Assembly (NCBI GenBank): GCA_021234155.1
Contig: JAJEKV010000080.1
Coordinates: forward strand, 3,705,867-3,769,866
DNA: 64,000 bases
Reading direction: 5' to 3'
Source: Isoetes taiwanensis
Taxonomy: Eukaryota > Streptophyta > Lycopodiopsida > Isoetales > Isoetaceae
In this document: positions 52,500 to 61,544 of the stretch, piece by piece
Layout of the letters: the number at the start of each line of letters is the position of its first letter
How positions within the stretch are numbered: position 1 is the first letter of the stretch
Notes under the pieces: model-generated
What the model was told of the DNA's origin: nothing
The model's input: the letters and a program-made list of their open reading frames with translations, nothing else
Databases searched by the model: none
Program-made: the position numbers and the translations under genes

Positions 52500-52930
52500 A
52501 TAATCCGGATCTACATGAGACGGCTTCACTTTGGCGAACAATTTCAGCGCGATAAAATTCTTGAGAAGAAGGACCTTAACGAAAGCACGCGCTCCGCGGG
52601 CTGGACTTGTTGATCAAATAAAGGAGTGCTTGGTCCATTAAAGAACTTGATTTGACCGCCTAAAAGGTAGCGGACGGAAGCTGACACAGAAAATGAGACC
52701 CAAAGCTTTACGCCCAAGGGCGTATCAGGCGCCAGAATTGAGTTTTCAATAAGCGAAGGATTTGGTTTGCTGGCGATCATATTCTTGAGAAAGAACAAAT
52801 CTGTTCAATAGCAAACGCCGAGACATCGACATGAACATGAAAGGGCTTTAACCCATTGAGGAGGAACAAGAACCGTGCCTCGAAAGTAAGCAAAAGCTTC
52901 AAATTGCTACATCCGCCTCGGAATTCCAAG
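52500..52930 (-). pseudogene. pol: RNase H domain of Tat/Athila-like pol (broken)
   Basis: RNase H removes the RNA strand during reverse transcription. HVHVDVSAFAIEQI lies near 52,830 and contains the Asp of the first active-site strand. QALLYLINK, near 52,600, matches the conserved DHQAL.YLVNK block, and a degraded QEFYR segment follows. Frames change between these blocks. The order RT, RH, IN is kept. Confidence 0.72.
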
Positions 52931-53099
52931 CCCGTGGATCTGCCACCCGCGGAGTTTATGAATGGATCCTAATGGTCGCTAGTCCGTGCATGAAGGTGGA
53001 GGAATAATTGACCTTACCCGTGAAAGATGCGGTCTCCTTGATATTGGCTGGTGCTTGTTCCTTGAGCACAATAAATCATTTTGGCAGATCTGGTGATAC

Positions 53100-53900
53100 C
53101 TCGCCATCGACAACATGGCTCAACGTAACACCGTGAGGTGACGAAAAGCTGCGCATTTCTAATTGAGACTACGCCGACTCATCACATTTCCGAAGACGAA
53201 GTTCCACTTATCCAAATGGTCACCATGGAACTCAGAGGCGAGAAGCTCAATCTGAAAACTTGCAGAAGGGATTTTCCTTCATGAAATCACATGAAAACCG
53301 AGAGCATGATGCTGGAAACGCTGATGGAGAGTTTGATAATCCAAAAGGAACCACCTTTGGTGGCAAAAGCACTCTACCTGGGGTGGTGAAAGTAGTCTTG
53401 AGTTGATCGGCCTTTGATCGAGATCCGACAGCTTAAAACCATCCATGAAGGAGTACATCCTGTCCAGCCACCTTCCGTAACCCGGTCCGGTTGAAGTGGA
53501 AAATGATCACGCCCGCGGGCCCGGGATTAGCTTCCTAGAGTCCACAATGCACGCCGACCTTACCATTGTGTTTGAGGGCAAATGACGGCTCACCCATTCG
53601 TAATGTTTGACCTCATAGATCGTAAACCCGTGAAAGGAGTTTGTCAATTTCCTTCTGGACGATCAATACTCGTGAATTAGGTTGAGCTTGGGTACCGCCG
53701 CTAAACCGGTCGCGGCATCGATTTGGTAGGAATGGTGGTGCCCCCAAGCTTTGTTGATTCCCCAAGATCTCCTCAGAATCTGTGCTTAAAATGTGTTTGA
53801 ATTTTTGAATAAATTGACCGCCCCGGCACGATAAGGGCCGAAGATCGGCGTTAATGCTTAACAAAGTTGATTGCGCCGTCTACTCTCCACGATCTCGACT
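53100..53900 (-). pseudogene. pol: Reverse transcriptase domain of Tat/Athila-like pol (broken)
   Basis: VQKEIDKLLS near 53,650 is the start of the RT palm in this group (usually followed by G.I.PS.SP). A degraded NGKVGVHCGL segment follows near 53,560, where the family has KK.GK.R.C.DYR.LN. VVPFGLSNSPSAF at 53,352-53,314 is the conserved PFGL.NAP.TFQ box. WNFVF, KKCAAF and GHVV segments near 53,200-53,100 match the region after the catalytic FMDD. The FMDD box itself is too damaged to read. Several frames are used. Confidence 0.78.
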
Positions 53901-54149
53901 CGAGTCCTAATATGGGGTATTACTTCAAGATCCCGACAATGTGTGCAGGAGGTTGGAGCATAACCGATGCGTGGCACTTTGGCGGGTGAAAAGAGGGGTT
54001 ACCGAAGTTTATCCCAGCCAGAGGTTGCTTCATGACAGCCGTACATCAACAGAGTTGCGTGGAGGTTCAAAGATCCAAAAGTGATCAACACGCTGGATTC
54101 GATTGCAAGGAGCCGTAAGGGTCAAGCAAAGCGCCCATACCGGGTCCCG

Positions 54150-54700
54150 ATCAAGAGTCATTTCTCCCCAAGGACGATATTCGGGGTAGGATGACAGAGG
54201 CGACTCGCAGTGGAGCCCGAACTTGATAAATATTCTCGAGCTTCTTAACCGTGGTTCCGGAGAGAGAGGGTTCCGTGATGTTCAATGTAAATGATCCCCG
54301 CCTCGCTTGCAAGTCCATGGTGGCATTGAGGTGACCATCGCTGATGACTAACCGGGTCCGTGGCCCAAGAATGGATACTTTTGGCTCCCATGGAGAAAAA
54401 GGTCTCACGACCAACATTTCATAGTCACCGGATCTTCGCCAGCCTTCCAAACTCCAAATTCCATGGGGAAGCCGGAGATCACCATGTTGATGTGAAGAAG
54501 AGGTGTGACGCCTTTGAGGTCGCGTGATTTGGCCATTAGCCAACTTGATGTCATATGGGGCACCTAAAGAGTTGTGTGATGCCCATTTGTTTGGCGGAGT
54601 TTATCCGTGATGAGATTGGCTGCGCTTACCTCCATCTATTTGAACATGGTTGACTTCTTCGATTACCCACCGCGGCATGGACCAAGGGGTGTAGAGGTAG
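54150..54700 (-). pseudogene. pol: Aspartic protease region of Tat/Athila-like pol (broken)
   Basis: The protease releases mature proteins from the polyprotein. Near 54,640 the minus strand reads VQIDGG, then after a one-base slip SAANLITDKLR. Together these match the active-site D-G/S-G-S/A motif of plant Ty3/gypsy proteases. KLANGQITRP follows at 54,543, the usual next conserved block, and YEMLVVRPF near 54,440 matches the Y.MLLGRP block at the domain end. Confidence 0.72.
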
Positions 54701-55290
54701 CCACAGGCCCCAACTAAAGCAGGTTGGGAGTGGTAACCGGTCCTTGAGAGCAGGATGAGTTTCAAAATGGTTGCCAAGCTTAAAGGAATTTTGATCTTGG
54801 CTAGCTCCTCTTGGAGTTCTAGAGGCACATGAGAAAAAGGATCTGCTTTGGTTCCACTTGGTGTTGGAGTGCGTGGTAGTGAAGCAAAGAACTTCTTTGA
54901 GTAAGTCAACCTCTGCAGCAATATTGGGATACGCCCCAGAGGCGTGGAGGTTGAGATGTGGAAGGTGTATCTTGTCTTTGTTGAGCTCTACGGTGGTGGC
55001 ATGAACATTTGCCAATGTGCGGCCTGGCCGGCTTGCATGAGGTTCAAAATGCTTTTGAACTTTTGGCATGACATGTGGCATGAGCTTTTTCCAAGTCGAG
55101 GTGCAAAGTGAACCTTTTTTTTCGTCCCTCATGAGGAATGGTGTCAATCGCAGAAAGGCGGAGTTATGCGCCATTCTGAATAATGGTCAAGGGACGTGAT
55201 GCCCTCGGTGCGGCGTGAAACTAAACCAACCCAATTTGACTACCGGACTGGAGGATTAAGTGCACGAAAAATTTCCTCTGTGCTTGTTGA
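54701..55290 (-). pseudogene. Linker between gag zinc knuckle and protease
   Basis: Two long overlapping minus-strand frames cover this part (54,626-55,174, 182 codons, and 54,601-54,921). They give the usual spacing between gag and protease in this lineage. LQEELAKIKIPLSLATILKL near 54,780 resembles the KIP(L/I)..LL segment ahead of the protease. There are no catalytic motifs. Confidence 0.5.
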
Positions 55291-56990
55291 TCCAACCTAG
55301 GTTGATTTGTTTGGAGCTGGTTGATAGCGTGATTGCCGAGGCTCTTGGTGGCTTCTTAAGAACTGGTCCGGGCCTTGTTTGCCATTAGCAATCCGAGTTG
55401 GTAAGCCGCGGAGCGGACCGATGTGGTTACGATTTGTGCCGAAGCTATACCGAACTTGTGGAAGTTGAGGACCTGCCGTGGTGGTATGACCCCATTCTTG
55501 AAAGTGATAACACCGAAGCTTTAGAAGGATCAAAAGGAGTACGTGGGTTGGGTCCCCGTTGTTGCCCCCATGTTGTCGATAGAGTTGAGTGGGTTGCACC
55601 GGGCGGTGGGCTGATAGTGCGATTGTTGCGAGGTGTGGTTTGCACTTGATAAACCATTTTGTTTGGAACGGTGTGGGATGAGTGCGAGTGCACTCTTAAG
55701 GTGGGCATGATTGCACATGTTGCATCGCTTGCAATGAGGCGGCCATTGGTGGAGTTGCACTCATTTGCCAAATGGCCTTGGTATTTGCAAATATGGCACC
55801 GTGATCCGATCAAGGCATTGTGGATTAGCGTGTTGAGGTGAATACCGTCCCTGTGGAACCATGAGGTGGAATGAGCGGAGCTCTTTGAAGAGCCACGCCC
55901 GAGGAAACATTGATCAGTGATTGACAAGGTCGATAGCCTGCTCCAAAGTCTTGGGACGCAGTGTATTGATCATGAGTCGAATAGCGGGAGGAAGTCCTTG
56001 GAGAAACAGGACCAAAAAACTGCCGGTAGGGGTACTCCTTGAGCTTACTTAGCGAGAATGTGAAGTCGATCCAAGAAAAATCGAGGCGGAGACTCCGTGG
56101 GCTCTTGTTGAAGTTCATTGAGTTGCTTGAGATGAAGTTGATCATCATCCGTGGTCCCATAATGAGACAGAAAAGCAGTTCGCATTTCTGACCAGTCTTG
56201 TTTCCAATGGCTTTTGTTGGACATGAGCCATTGATGAGGAGAGCCACGCAGGGTGGTGGAAAAGATGTGGAATTTCAGTTGAGGTTGCGCATGACCATTT
56301 AGGACAGCTAGAGCCTCAAATTCTTCCATGTGGGCCTGAGCACTTTGGTCTAAGGGTTTGCCTTTCGTGTTGCCAAAGGTGGGATAAGTCAGTTTCAAAG
56401 TCTGAAAGGTAGATGTGAAAGTGCTTGGCTGGACAGGAACAGTATAGTGAGGATATTGAGGTTGAGTTGGATGTGGCATGGTGCCTGAAGGACCCTGATG
56501 AAGGGGTGACTGCGGTTGAGGAACTGAAGTTGCTTGAGCATTGGTTTTGAGATCTGTAAGGTTGTAAAATGGAAGGGAAAGGGGAAATGTAGGAAAGGAT
56601 ATTCTGGGGTAGGCTAAAAGAGACTTGTGGATATCCTTGCCCACCCGGGAGATGATGGTTGTGAAGGAAGAGGCATTATGGCCTGAAGAATGATGGATGT
56701 AGGCATGTTGGGTGTATGAAAGTACGGTTGAGAAGGTTGAGCGATAGGGCTCCCCGATAGTGATGAGGTGACTGAGGTTGTGAGCAATGTTTGCACGCTA
56801 GGGGGGAACCGGGGCCGACAGACACGAGGGGTTGGTGGACCGGGCGAGCCCTAGACCAGAAGATGGCCTCCTCTATGTCATAAGCGATCCATACATGTCG
56901 CGAACAGTTTCCGACGATGATGGCTCCAAGCTTAGAGGCCGTTCGAGAAAGGAGTTCTCCTTCCGCGTGAAATTTCGGACGCACATGGCG
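55291..56990 (-). pseudogene. gag: gag (capsid and nucleocapsid) of Tat/Athila-like element
   Basis: Gag packages the element RNA. A 199-codon frame at 56,045-56,644 contains KLTYPTFGNTKGKP, FEALAVLNGHAQPQLKFH and SHWKQDWSEMRTAFLSHYGT, the capsid pattern around the conserved W and Y positions. A later frame (55,445-55,927) carries a CCHC zinc knuckle at 55,757-55,798, C-HI-C-KYQG-H-LANE-C, spaced C-X2-C-X4-H-X4-C. The N-terminal part lies in shifted frames up to about 56,990. Segments line up across about three frames, so gag is broken, but less badly than pol. Confidence 0.8.
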
Positions 56991-57010
56991 ACGAAGAAAG
57001 TAGGATGGAA

Positions 57011-57031
57011 TCGAACCCGGCGGCCCGGCGG
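57011..57031 (-). promoter_or_regulatory. Probable primer-binding site, tRNA-Asp type
   Basis: On the plus strand, TCGAACCCGGCGGCCCGGCGGC lies directly inside the 5' LTR. In a minus-strand element the plus strand here should copy the primer tRNA 3' end. It resembles the plant tRNA-Asp end (TCGATCCCCGGCAACGGCGCCA) with several differences. This is an inference from partial similarity. Confidence 0.4.
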
Positions 57032-57603
57032 CGTTCGGGGAACTCCTCGGAAGGCAGCGACCTCCTGTGGAGGACCCGTGGATCTAACAGAGAGTCCGAG
57101 GGGACTATGTCACGCGGATTTGCAAGAAGAGAAGAAGAAGAAGAAGAAAACAGTAACAAATGAGAGGAAAATGATAAGCTTCCTTGATATCAATGATGAA
57201 CATACATGAGCTCGCGAATAGAGAGAAGAACCGAAAGGAGACAAGACTCAAAACTCATCTAGAACTCGTAATGCGAGCTCTAGTCATATATATAGTACAA
57301 TGGCCTTGGGCCCAATATAGACACTCGGACCGATCTCGGTGCCGACTCACGGAAGGAGGCGATTCTGGAGGAGAATGGGCGGTGCCTCTTGAAGTGCCTA
57401 GAATCATGGCGACGCCGACGCTGGCGGTGCGACGGGCCGGCCACTTGTCCGGCGGGCGCCTCTTTGATGGGCTTGCGTGGCGTGGCCGCTTGGTCTTCTG
57501 GCGAGCTTTTTTGATGGTGACCGTGGTCGACCGAGGATCCTTGAGCTTGACCTGGTCTGTCGTATGCATGAATAGTCCTGTACCAGGAGGCACAGGACTA
57601 ACA
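57032..57603 (-). repeat. 5' LTR of the Tat/Athila-like element
   Basis: The outer end GGACTAACA at 57,603 is followed by the target duplication CTAGA. The inner end is placed near 57,032, where GTTCGGGG aligns with GTTTGGGG of the other LTR; its exact base is uncertain. A GAA-rich run at about 57,122-57,147 lies where the other LTR has AAGAAGAGGAAGCAGCG. Confidence 0.85.
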
Positions 57604-57608
57604 CTAGA
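57604..57608. repeat. Right target-site duplication CTAGA
   Basis: Identical to 46,751-46,755 and directly outside the LTR end AACA. Confidence 0.85.
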
Positions 57609-58027
57609 TTTTCTGATGCATCTGGATTCTCAGGTATATGTGCAATATATTATCAATAAAAGAATCTGAATTGTTACTGTTATCTGCCAATTAAAACAAA
57701 ACATTAGTTTATTTATAAACTAAAAATCTACAATTTGATAAAGACAACAACTAACCTGCTTTGCACATTGCTTGGACCAACTTGACTCGCGGTTGCCACA
57801 TTCATCAATATTTCTAGTCCTTGAATTCTTCAAATATTGAGAGAAAATGTTGAAACGAATTTCTTCATAAAGATAATTGCCCCAAACTCTAAAACAAATC
57901 AGTACTTTATATGCGTAACCTCTACCTTGGCACATATGCATCCTCCAAGTGTTGCTCATGATCATATGGCCCTAAAGGAGGATCAATGTCTTACAATACC
58001 TGTTCTTACAATACTTATTCTTGAGAA
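57609..58027. other. AT-rich spacer left of the pogo-like gene
   Basis: No motif-bearing frame. This could hold the 3' part and end of the pogo-like element, but I could not find a terminal inverted repeat flanked by TA. Confidence 0.4.
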
Positions 58028-58196
58028 TACAGGAGCATGAAATCCATCTATGACAATGGATTTATTGGCCAAATTCCAACAACTTTAAACCAACTATAAT
58101 ATGACCTGTTGTAGAAAATGCAGGAGTAATAAACCCATTTATAATAGCGGGATTTAATGGCCAAATTCTAGTGGCTTTAAAGCCAGCTCTAATCTT
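58028..58196 (-). repeat. Tandem duplication of the transposase C-terminal motif, about 87 bp
   Basis: The stretch at 58,028-58,101 and that at 58,115-58,196 share the pattern (G/A)A(G/A)AAT.CAGGAG, then GG..AAATTC, then CTTTAAA.C.A.CT.TAAT. On the minus strand one copy reads GFKATRIWPLNPAIINGF. The second, in a shifted frame, reads FKVVGIWPINPLS. Both are versions of the GF..TGIWPLNP motif that ends the DDE domain of pogo/Tigger proteins. Confidence 0.72.
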
Positions 58197-59345
58197 CTCT
58201 GGTGTAAGAGTCGTGGACAATGCATTAGAGATCAAGCCTGCACAAAAATAATAATGTCAACTAAGAAAAAGAGAAGCTAGATATCAAATCGACATACATG
58301 TACCTACTAATTGTGCCTTATTTGGCTCCACAGTTCCATTATCATTTGTGTATGCAGCCCTGTTATGTCTAAAATATTGCTTGAATGGTCCAAAGATTGC
58401 CACATCAAGTGGCTGCATTTTATGGGAAGTATGGGGAGGTAGAATCACAAGATGGATTCCAAAAGATCTGGCTAGAAGATCATCTACATGGCTTCCATGT
58501 CCATCTAAAATGATAAGATGGGGGTTATTTTCATCAACGCCTCCAGCTACATTAGATTTAAAATGTTCTCTTAACCAAACCATGAATAATTCAGTAGTCA
58601 TCCAAGCTTCAGGCTGAACTGACATACCAGCTCCAACCTCACAGTTAGCAACATGATTTGCTCTCACCTAGCGCCTTTGAAAATATAGTAGCTAGGAATA
58701 GCACTACCTGAAGCATTGCAGCAAGCTAAAACAGTCACTCATTCTCGGTTTCTCATTACCATCTCATGGACAACCCTACTTCCTTTCTTAGTTATAACTC
58801 TTAAACTACTAATTTTTCCTGCTTGAATACCATTTTTGTCAGCATTCCATATATGGTTAGGATCAAATTTAAAGTGTCCATAAACTCCTAATGTTGTGTA
58901 GAAGTGCCCAAGTGTTACAGGATTCATTGCTGGTGCCCTTGCCAGTGGATCCAAAGTCTCAGTGGATCTTAATGCAATGTCAGGATGCCTCTTCTTGAAT
59001 AATTTCCACTATTTATCTCCCGGCTTACCATTTGCCCACAATGTATATGCATTGCTTTCACCCATTTCTAATGCTTTTATCTTGAATTCTTCTTTTGTTA
59101 CTCCCATGCCTGCTGCTACTCTGTCCAAAGCCCATTTTTTCAGCTCCAATCCCTGCTCACTACTCAAACACTTAGGTTCTTGGCCAGCTTTCTTGTCATA
59201 CTTGCCCCTCATCCAATTTTTAATAAGCGATTCAGGAATATCAAATCGCCTTGCAGCTTCCCAAATTAGTTAGTATCTCTTTGCTATCTAACATTTCAAG
59301 GACTTCGAGCATGCTTTCAAGTGATCAGCCCCCTCTACTCATCTT
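58100..59345 (-). pseudogene. Pogo/Tigger-type (Tc1/mariner superfamily) DDE transposase pseudogene
   Basis: This enzyme type cuts and pastes elements into TA sites. Reading leftward: AARRFDIPESLI near 59,245 is a psq-type helix-turn-helix. LSSEQGLELKKWAL and AAGMGVTKEEFKIKALEM (59,160-59,070) form the CENP-B-type second helix-turn-helix. NPVTLGHFY, then NHIWNADKNGIQAG near 58,840, hold catalytic Asp 1. LIILDGHGSH at about 58,520 holds Asp 2, and SHKMQPLDVAIFGPFK at about 58,420 holds Asp 3. ALISNALSTTLTPEKI resumes at 58,238 after a likely intron of about 70 bp (GT after AQLV, AG before CTTGAT). Stops replace expected Trp at about 59,015 (TAG) and 58,737 (TGA). Frameshifts occur near 58,670 and 59,265. 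The element ends were not found. Confidence 0.87.
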
Positions 59346-59798
59346 TCTTGGAGCATATTGTTGAGATCTTGGATTACTATTGTGTAAACTCTTTTTTCTG
59401 GAATGAAGGACATTCACTCTCTTCCTTTGAACTCGAACTGGATTTGTGACATTAGTATTATTAGTATCCAACCTTGATCTCGTGACAAGCATGATATGCA
59501 CTAATCTGCTAAATAGAAAATAGAAATGAATGTTATGATAGAACAACAAAAACCAGAATCTAAAAAAAGCATAAAAGAAAGCATCAATCCCAGCATCTAT
59601 AGCATTTGAGAAAGCATTCATAACAATTAAGAAAGCATCAATCCAAGCATTCATAGCATTCACTAAGAAAGAATTCATAGCATTCAAAGAAAGGAATCAG
59701 AGCATGAAGATACATAGCAGAGATTTTGATAGCAAGAATAAAAGTATTTAGACAAAGAAAAATCGTAGCAAAAATATTGTAGCAACAATCTGCATATA
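59346..59798. other. DNA upstream of the pogo-like gene
   Basis: A minus-strand frame continues to about 59,460 with RVQRKRVNVLHSRKK, a basic stretch that may be the transposase N-terminus or leader. Beyond it lies the 54-bp repeat listed separately and AT-rich DNA up to the LTR. Confidence 0.4.
59577..59684. repeat. 54-bp tandem repeat, two imperfect copies
   Basis: GAAAGCATCAATCC at 59,577 recurs as GAAAGCATCAATCC at 59,631. Both are followed by AGCAT(C/T)..TAGCATT. The word AGCATT recurs further at shorter spacing. On the minus strand this gives a repeating Met-Asn-Ala pattern, which is unlikely to be a real protein. Confidence 0.75.
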
Positions 59799-60165
59799 TG
59801 TTACGAACCAAAATTTTAGTACCAAAAATTTCGATTTGTATTCACATCAAACCATCAGAGTACACAGAACAAGTACTGCCTCCCACGAGGCTATATACAT
59901 GAAAGCCACGTATACAGATTACAAGTAGACAACATAAGATAACTAAATGTACACGTACGCTCTGCCAGCTATCAAACAGCCTGCACAAGCTTCCACGTGT
60001 TAGCAACATGCATAAGAGTTACCTGATAGTGTGAACACGAAGCAACGACTGACGGACTGCAAGAACACACATATGGAATCCACCACACGCACCATAGCGT
60101 CTGCCAAGCAGACACACCCCACCAGATCTAGACAGTACGTCGTCTAGAACCCCCGCGCTGGTGGA

Positions 60166-60175
60166 TCCAATATAA
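60166..60175 (+). promoter_or_regulatory. TATA-like box inside the LTR, antisense to the element
   Basis: CCAATATAAGGGAG lies on the plus strand and is followed by GC-balanced, leader-like sequence. The element itself is read from the minus strand, so any transcript from here would be antisense. Sequence resemblance only. Confidence 0.2.
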
Positions 60176-60489
60176 GGGAGAAACTGCAGGCATTATAAGA
60201 ACTCAGGCTACGAGACTGTTGGTTCCACATGCCACCGTCCCATACCAGTGACAAGCTTTACCTCACAAGCACCTCTCATTCTTATTTAGACAAGCCACAC
60301 TCACGTGTAACAATGCCCTGCATAAAACTCCCTTGGGCAGCACTTATTGTGCTCCCCAGTACCACTAAGATACTGTAGCAGTGGAGCTTAGCTCCACAAT
60401 GGATGCTCTGCTTTCACTGGACTGTCGGCATGCACATGATATTGTCCCATACCAATACCATTAGCCTACCTCACCAGCACTCACAAGGC

Positions 60490-60500
60490 ATCTATAAATA
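60490..60500 (+). promoter_or_regulatory. Second TATA-like box inside the LTR, antisense to the element
   Basis: ATCTATAAATAAGC on the plus strand is a strong plant-type TATA match, followed about 30 bp later by sequence that could be a transcript start. On the minus strand the same DNA reads TTATTTATAG, a weaker match, so the direction of use is unclear. Confidence 0.3.
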
Positions 60501-61354
60501 AGCATAAGCTTATACAAAGGAGGGATGACTTATTTCAGAGGCCCAGCCTTGTAGTCTCTTGGCTCTTAAGCTACGCTAGTAATCACCAGCCATAGCCAAT
60601 CCTGACACTTGTTCAGGGCAGCCAAGCCCACAGCCTGGAATTAGCTCCAGATCATTCTACAAGGTTTCTCAAGACGTGGTTCAGTGGTTCAAGGGAGACA
60701 TCACAAGCATCATTCTAAGGCAAGCCCTTTATTCTTTCAGGGAGGTCCTCTGCCAAAACCATGCTGGAACCTCTCTATTTACCTGAGTAATTATTTAAGG
60801 CTATAGTTATACAACCGACTACCACCATGGCTCTGCCATCCCAAGCGGATTGACCAATTGGTGGCTTACCTGCAACCAGAGCCTTCCTTGCTACCCCAGT
60901 AGCAATTATTGCTTGATGCTTCTCCAAATCCGTCCACCCTCTTCTGTGGCGAACGCCTCCTTTTGTCTTAGGCCTCCTTTGGTGCGCAGCGGCCGCCCTC
61001 TATATCTGTTCAACCCGGTTTTGCTCCCTAATCTGTCACATTTGCCAGCGTGGCAAGGCCGCGTGGCGACCACCCCAATCGAGATGGGTTTGCGGATCGC
61101 AGTCCGGGTTGCCGCCCGACCCATTGGAACAATCGTCTTGCCAGCAGCAAGGTGGCATCCCCCGATATTAGGGGTGCTCACCATTTTAATAATCCAATGG
61201 TTTCTAAACCATTAAGTATACCTTTTAAACAAGCAATGGTTTTTCAACCATTAAGGTATTCCTAAGCTTAAAAGCCCTTTAAACATTTGCCTTCTTCCAT
61301 TATTAATACATAATAATGTCCCAAGGCAAATTGCAACCATGTCTATTAACTCGA

Positions 61355-61426
61355 CATGCGGTTGTGCCCCTAGTCTAAGGTTTATCGAGGTGCACCTCAA
61401 CTAGTTAGACTAGGGAACAACATGCG
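61355..61426. other. Inverted repeat with palindromic loop in the LTR
   Basis: The left arm (61,355-61,378) and right arm (61,405-61,426) share a perfect 11-bp core CCCTAGTCTAA/TTAGACTAGGG and partial pairing outside it. The loop contains a perfect 12-bp palindrome GAGGTGCACCTC at 61,387-61,398. In element orientation it lies 100-175 nt inside the LTR start. It could fold in RNA or bind dimeric factors (inference). Confidence 0.65.
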
Positions 61427-61528
61427 ACCACAACTCTAAGGCCAAACACATTAATTCAGTTTGTTCGCCCACCACCACATGCATGCAATTTATTTACAAT
61501 GGTCTGCAAAAATATTTTGGGCGTAACA

Positions 61529-61543
61529 TTACTCCCCCCCTGG
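61529..61543 (-). promoter_or_regulatory. Polypurine tract of the chromodomain element
   Basis: On the minus strand, CCAGGGGGGGAGTAA ends directly at the LTR start TGTTACG. It is the expected primer for plus-strand DNA synthesis. Confidence 0.85.
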
Positions 61544-61544
61544 G

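Larger units (their letters stand above)
46756..57603 (-). mobile_element. 10.8-kb Ty3/gypsy LTR retrotransposon, Tat/Athila-like, with both LTRs
   Basis: Two related LTRs (537 and about 572 bp) with TGTT...AACA ends enclose the element, and CTAGA flanks both sides. The coding strand is minus. From right to left the order is 5' LTR, primer site, gag with a zinc knuckle, protease, reverse transcriptase, RNase H, integrase, 4 kb of extra sequence, polypurine tract and 3' LTR. Integrase after RT/RH defines Ty3/gypsy. Integrase motifs FVGPID and ATKW.EA, the PYYPQGNG block and the lack of a chromodomain fit the Tat/Athila side of the family. The extra 3' region and an antisense ORF are also known from Tat elements. 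Every domain is frameshifted, so it is not autonomous now. Confidence 0.9.
59799..61528 (-). repeat. 3' LTR of the chromodomain Ty3/gypsy element
   Basis: The right end, CGTAACA at 61,528, touches the polypurine tract. The left end is placed at 59,799, where TGTTACG gives a perfect 7-bp inverted match. Similarity extends further inward (TGTTACGAACCAAAATTTT against TGTTACGCCCAAAATATTTT), which supports the pairing. The length would be 1,730 bp. The second LTR lies outside the window, so the left end cannot be checked. The LTR has a GC-rich patch at 60,950-61,150 with open frames on both strands and no known motif. Confidence 0.65.

Noticed and set aside
57005-57022. GGTTCGATTCC-like T-arm on the minus strand, suggesting a tRNA gene
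   Set aside because: No acceptor, D-arm or anticodon stem can be placed around it. Its position at the inner LTR edge explains it better as a primer-site region.
59325-59687. Minus-strand protein with repeated Met-Asn-Ala units
   Set aside because: The repeated part is translation of a 54-bp minisatellite; only the basic tail next to the transposase may be real.
60850-61215. 121-codon plus-strand frame inside the LTR
   Set aside because: It overlaps a 92-codon minus frame in the same GC-rich patch and has no motif. It is likely a composition effect.
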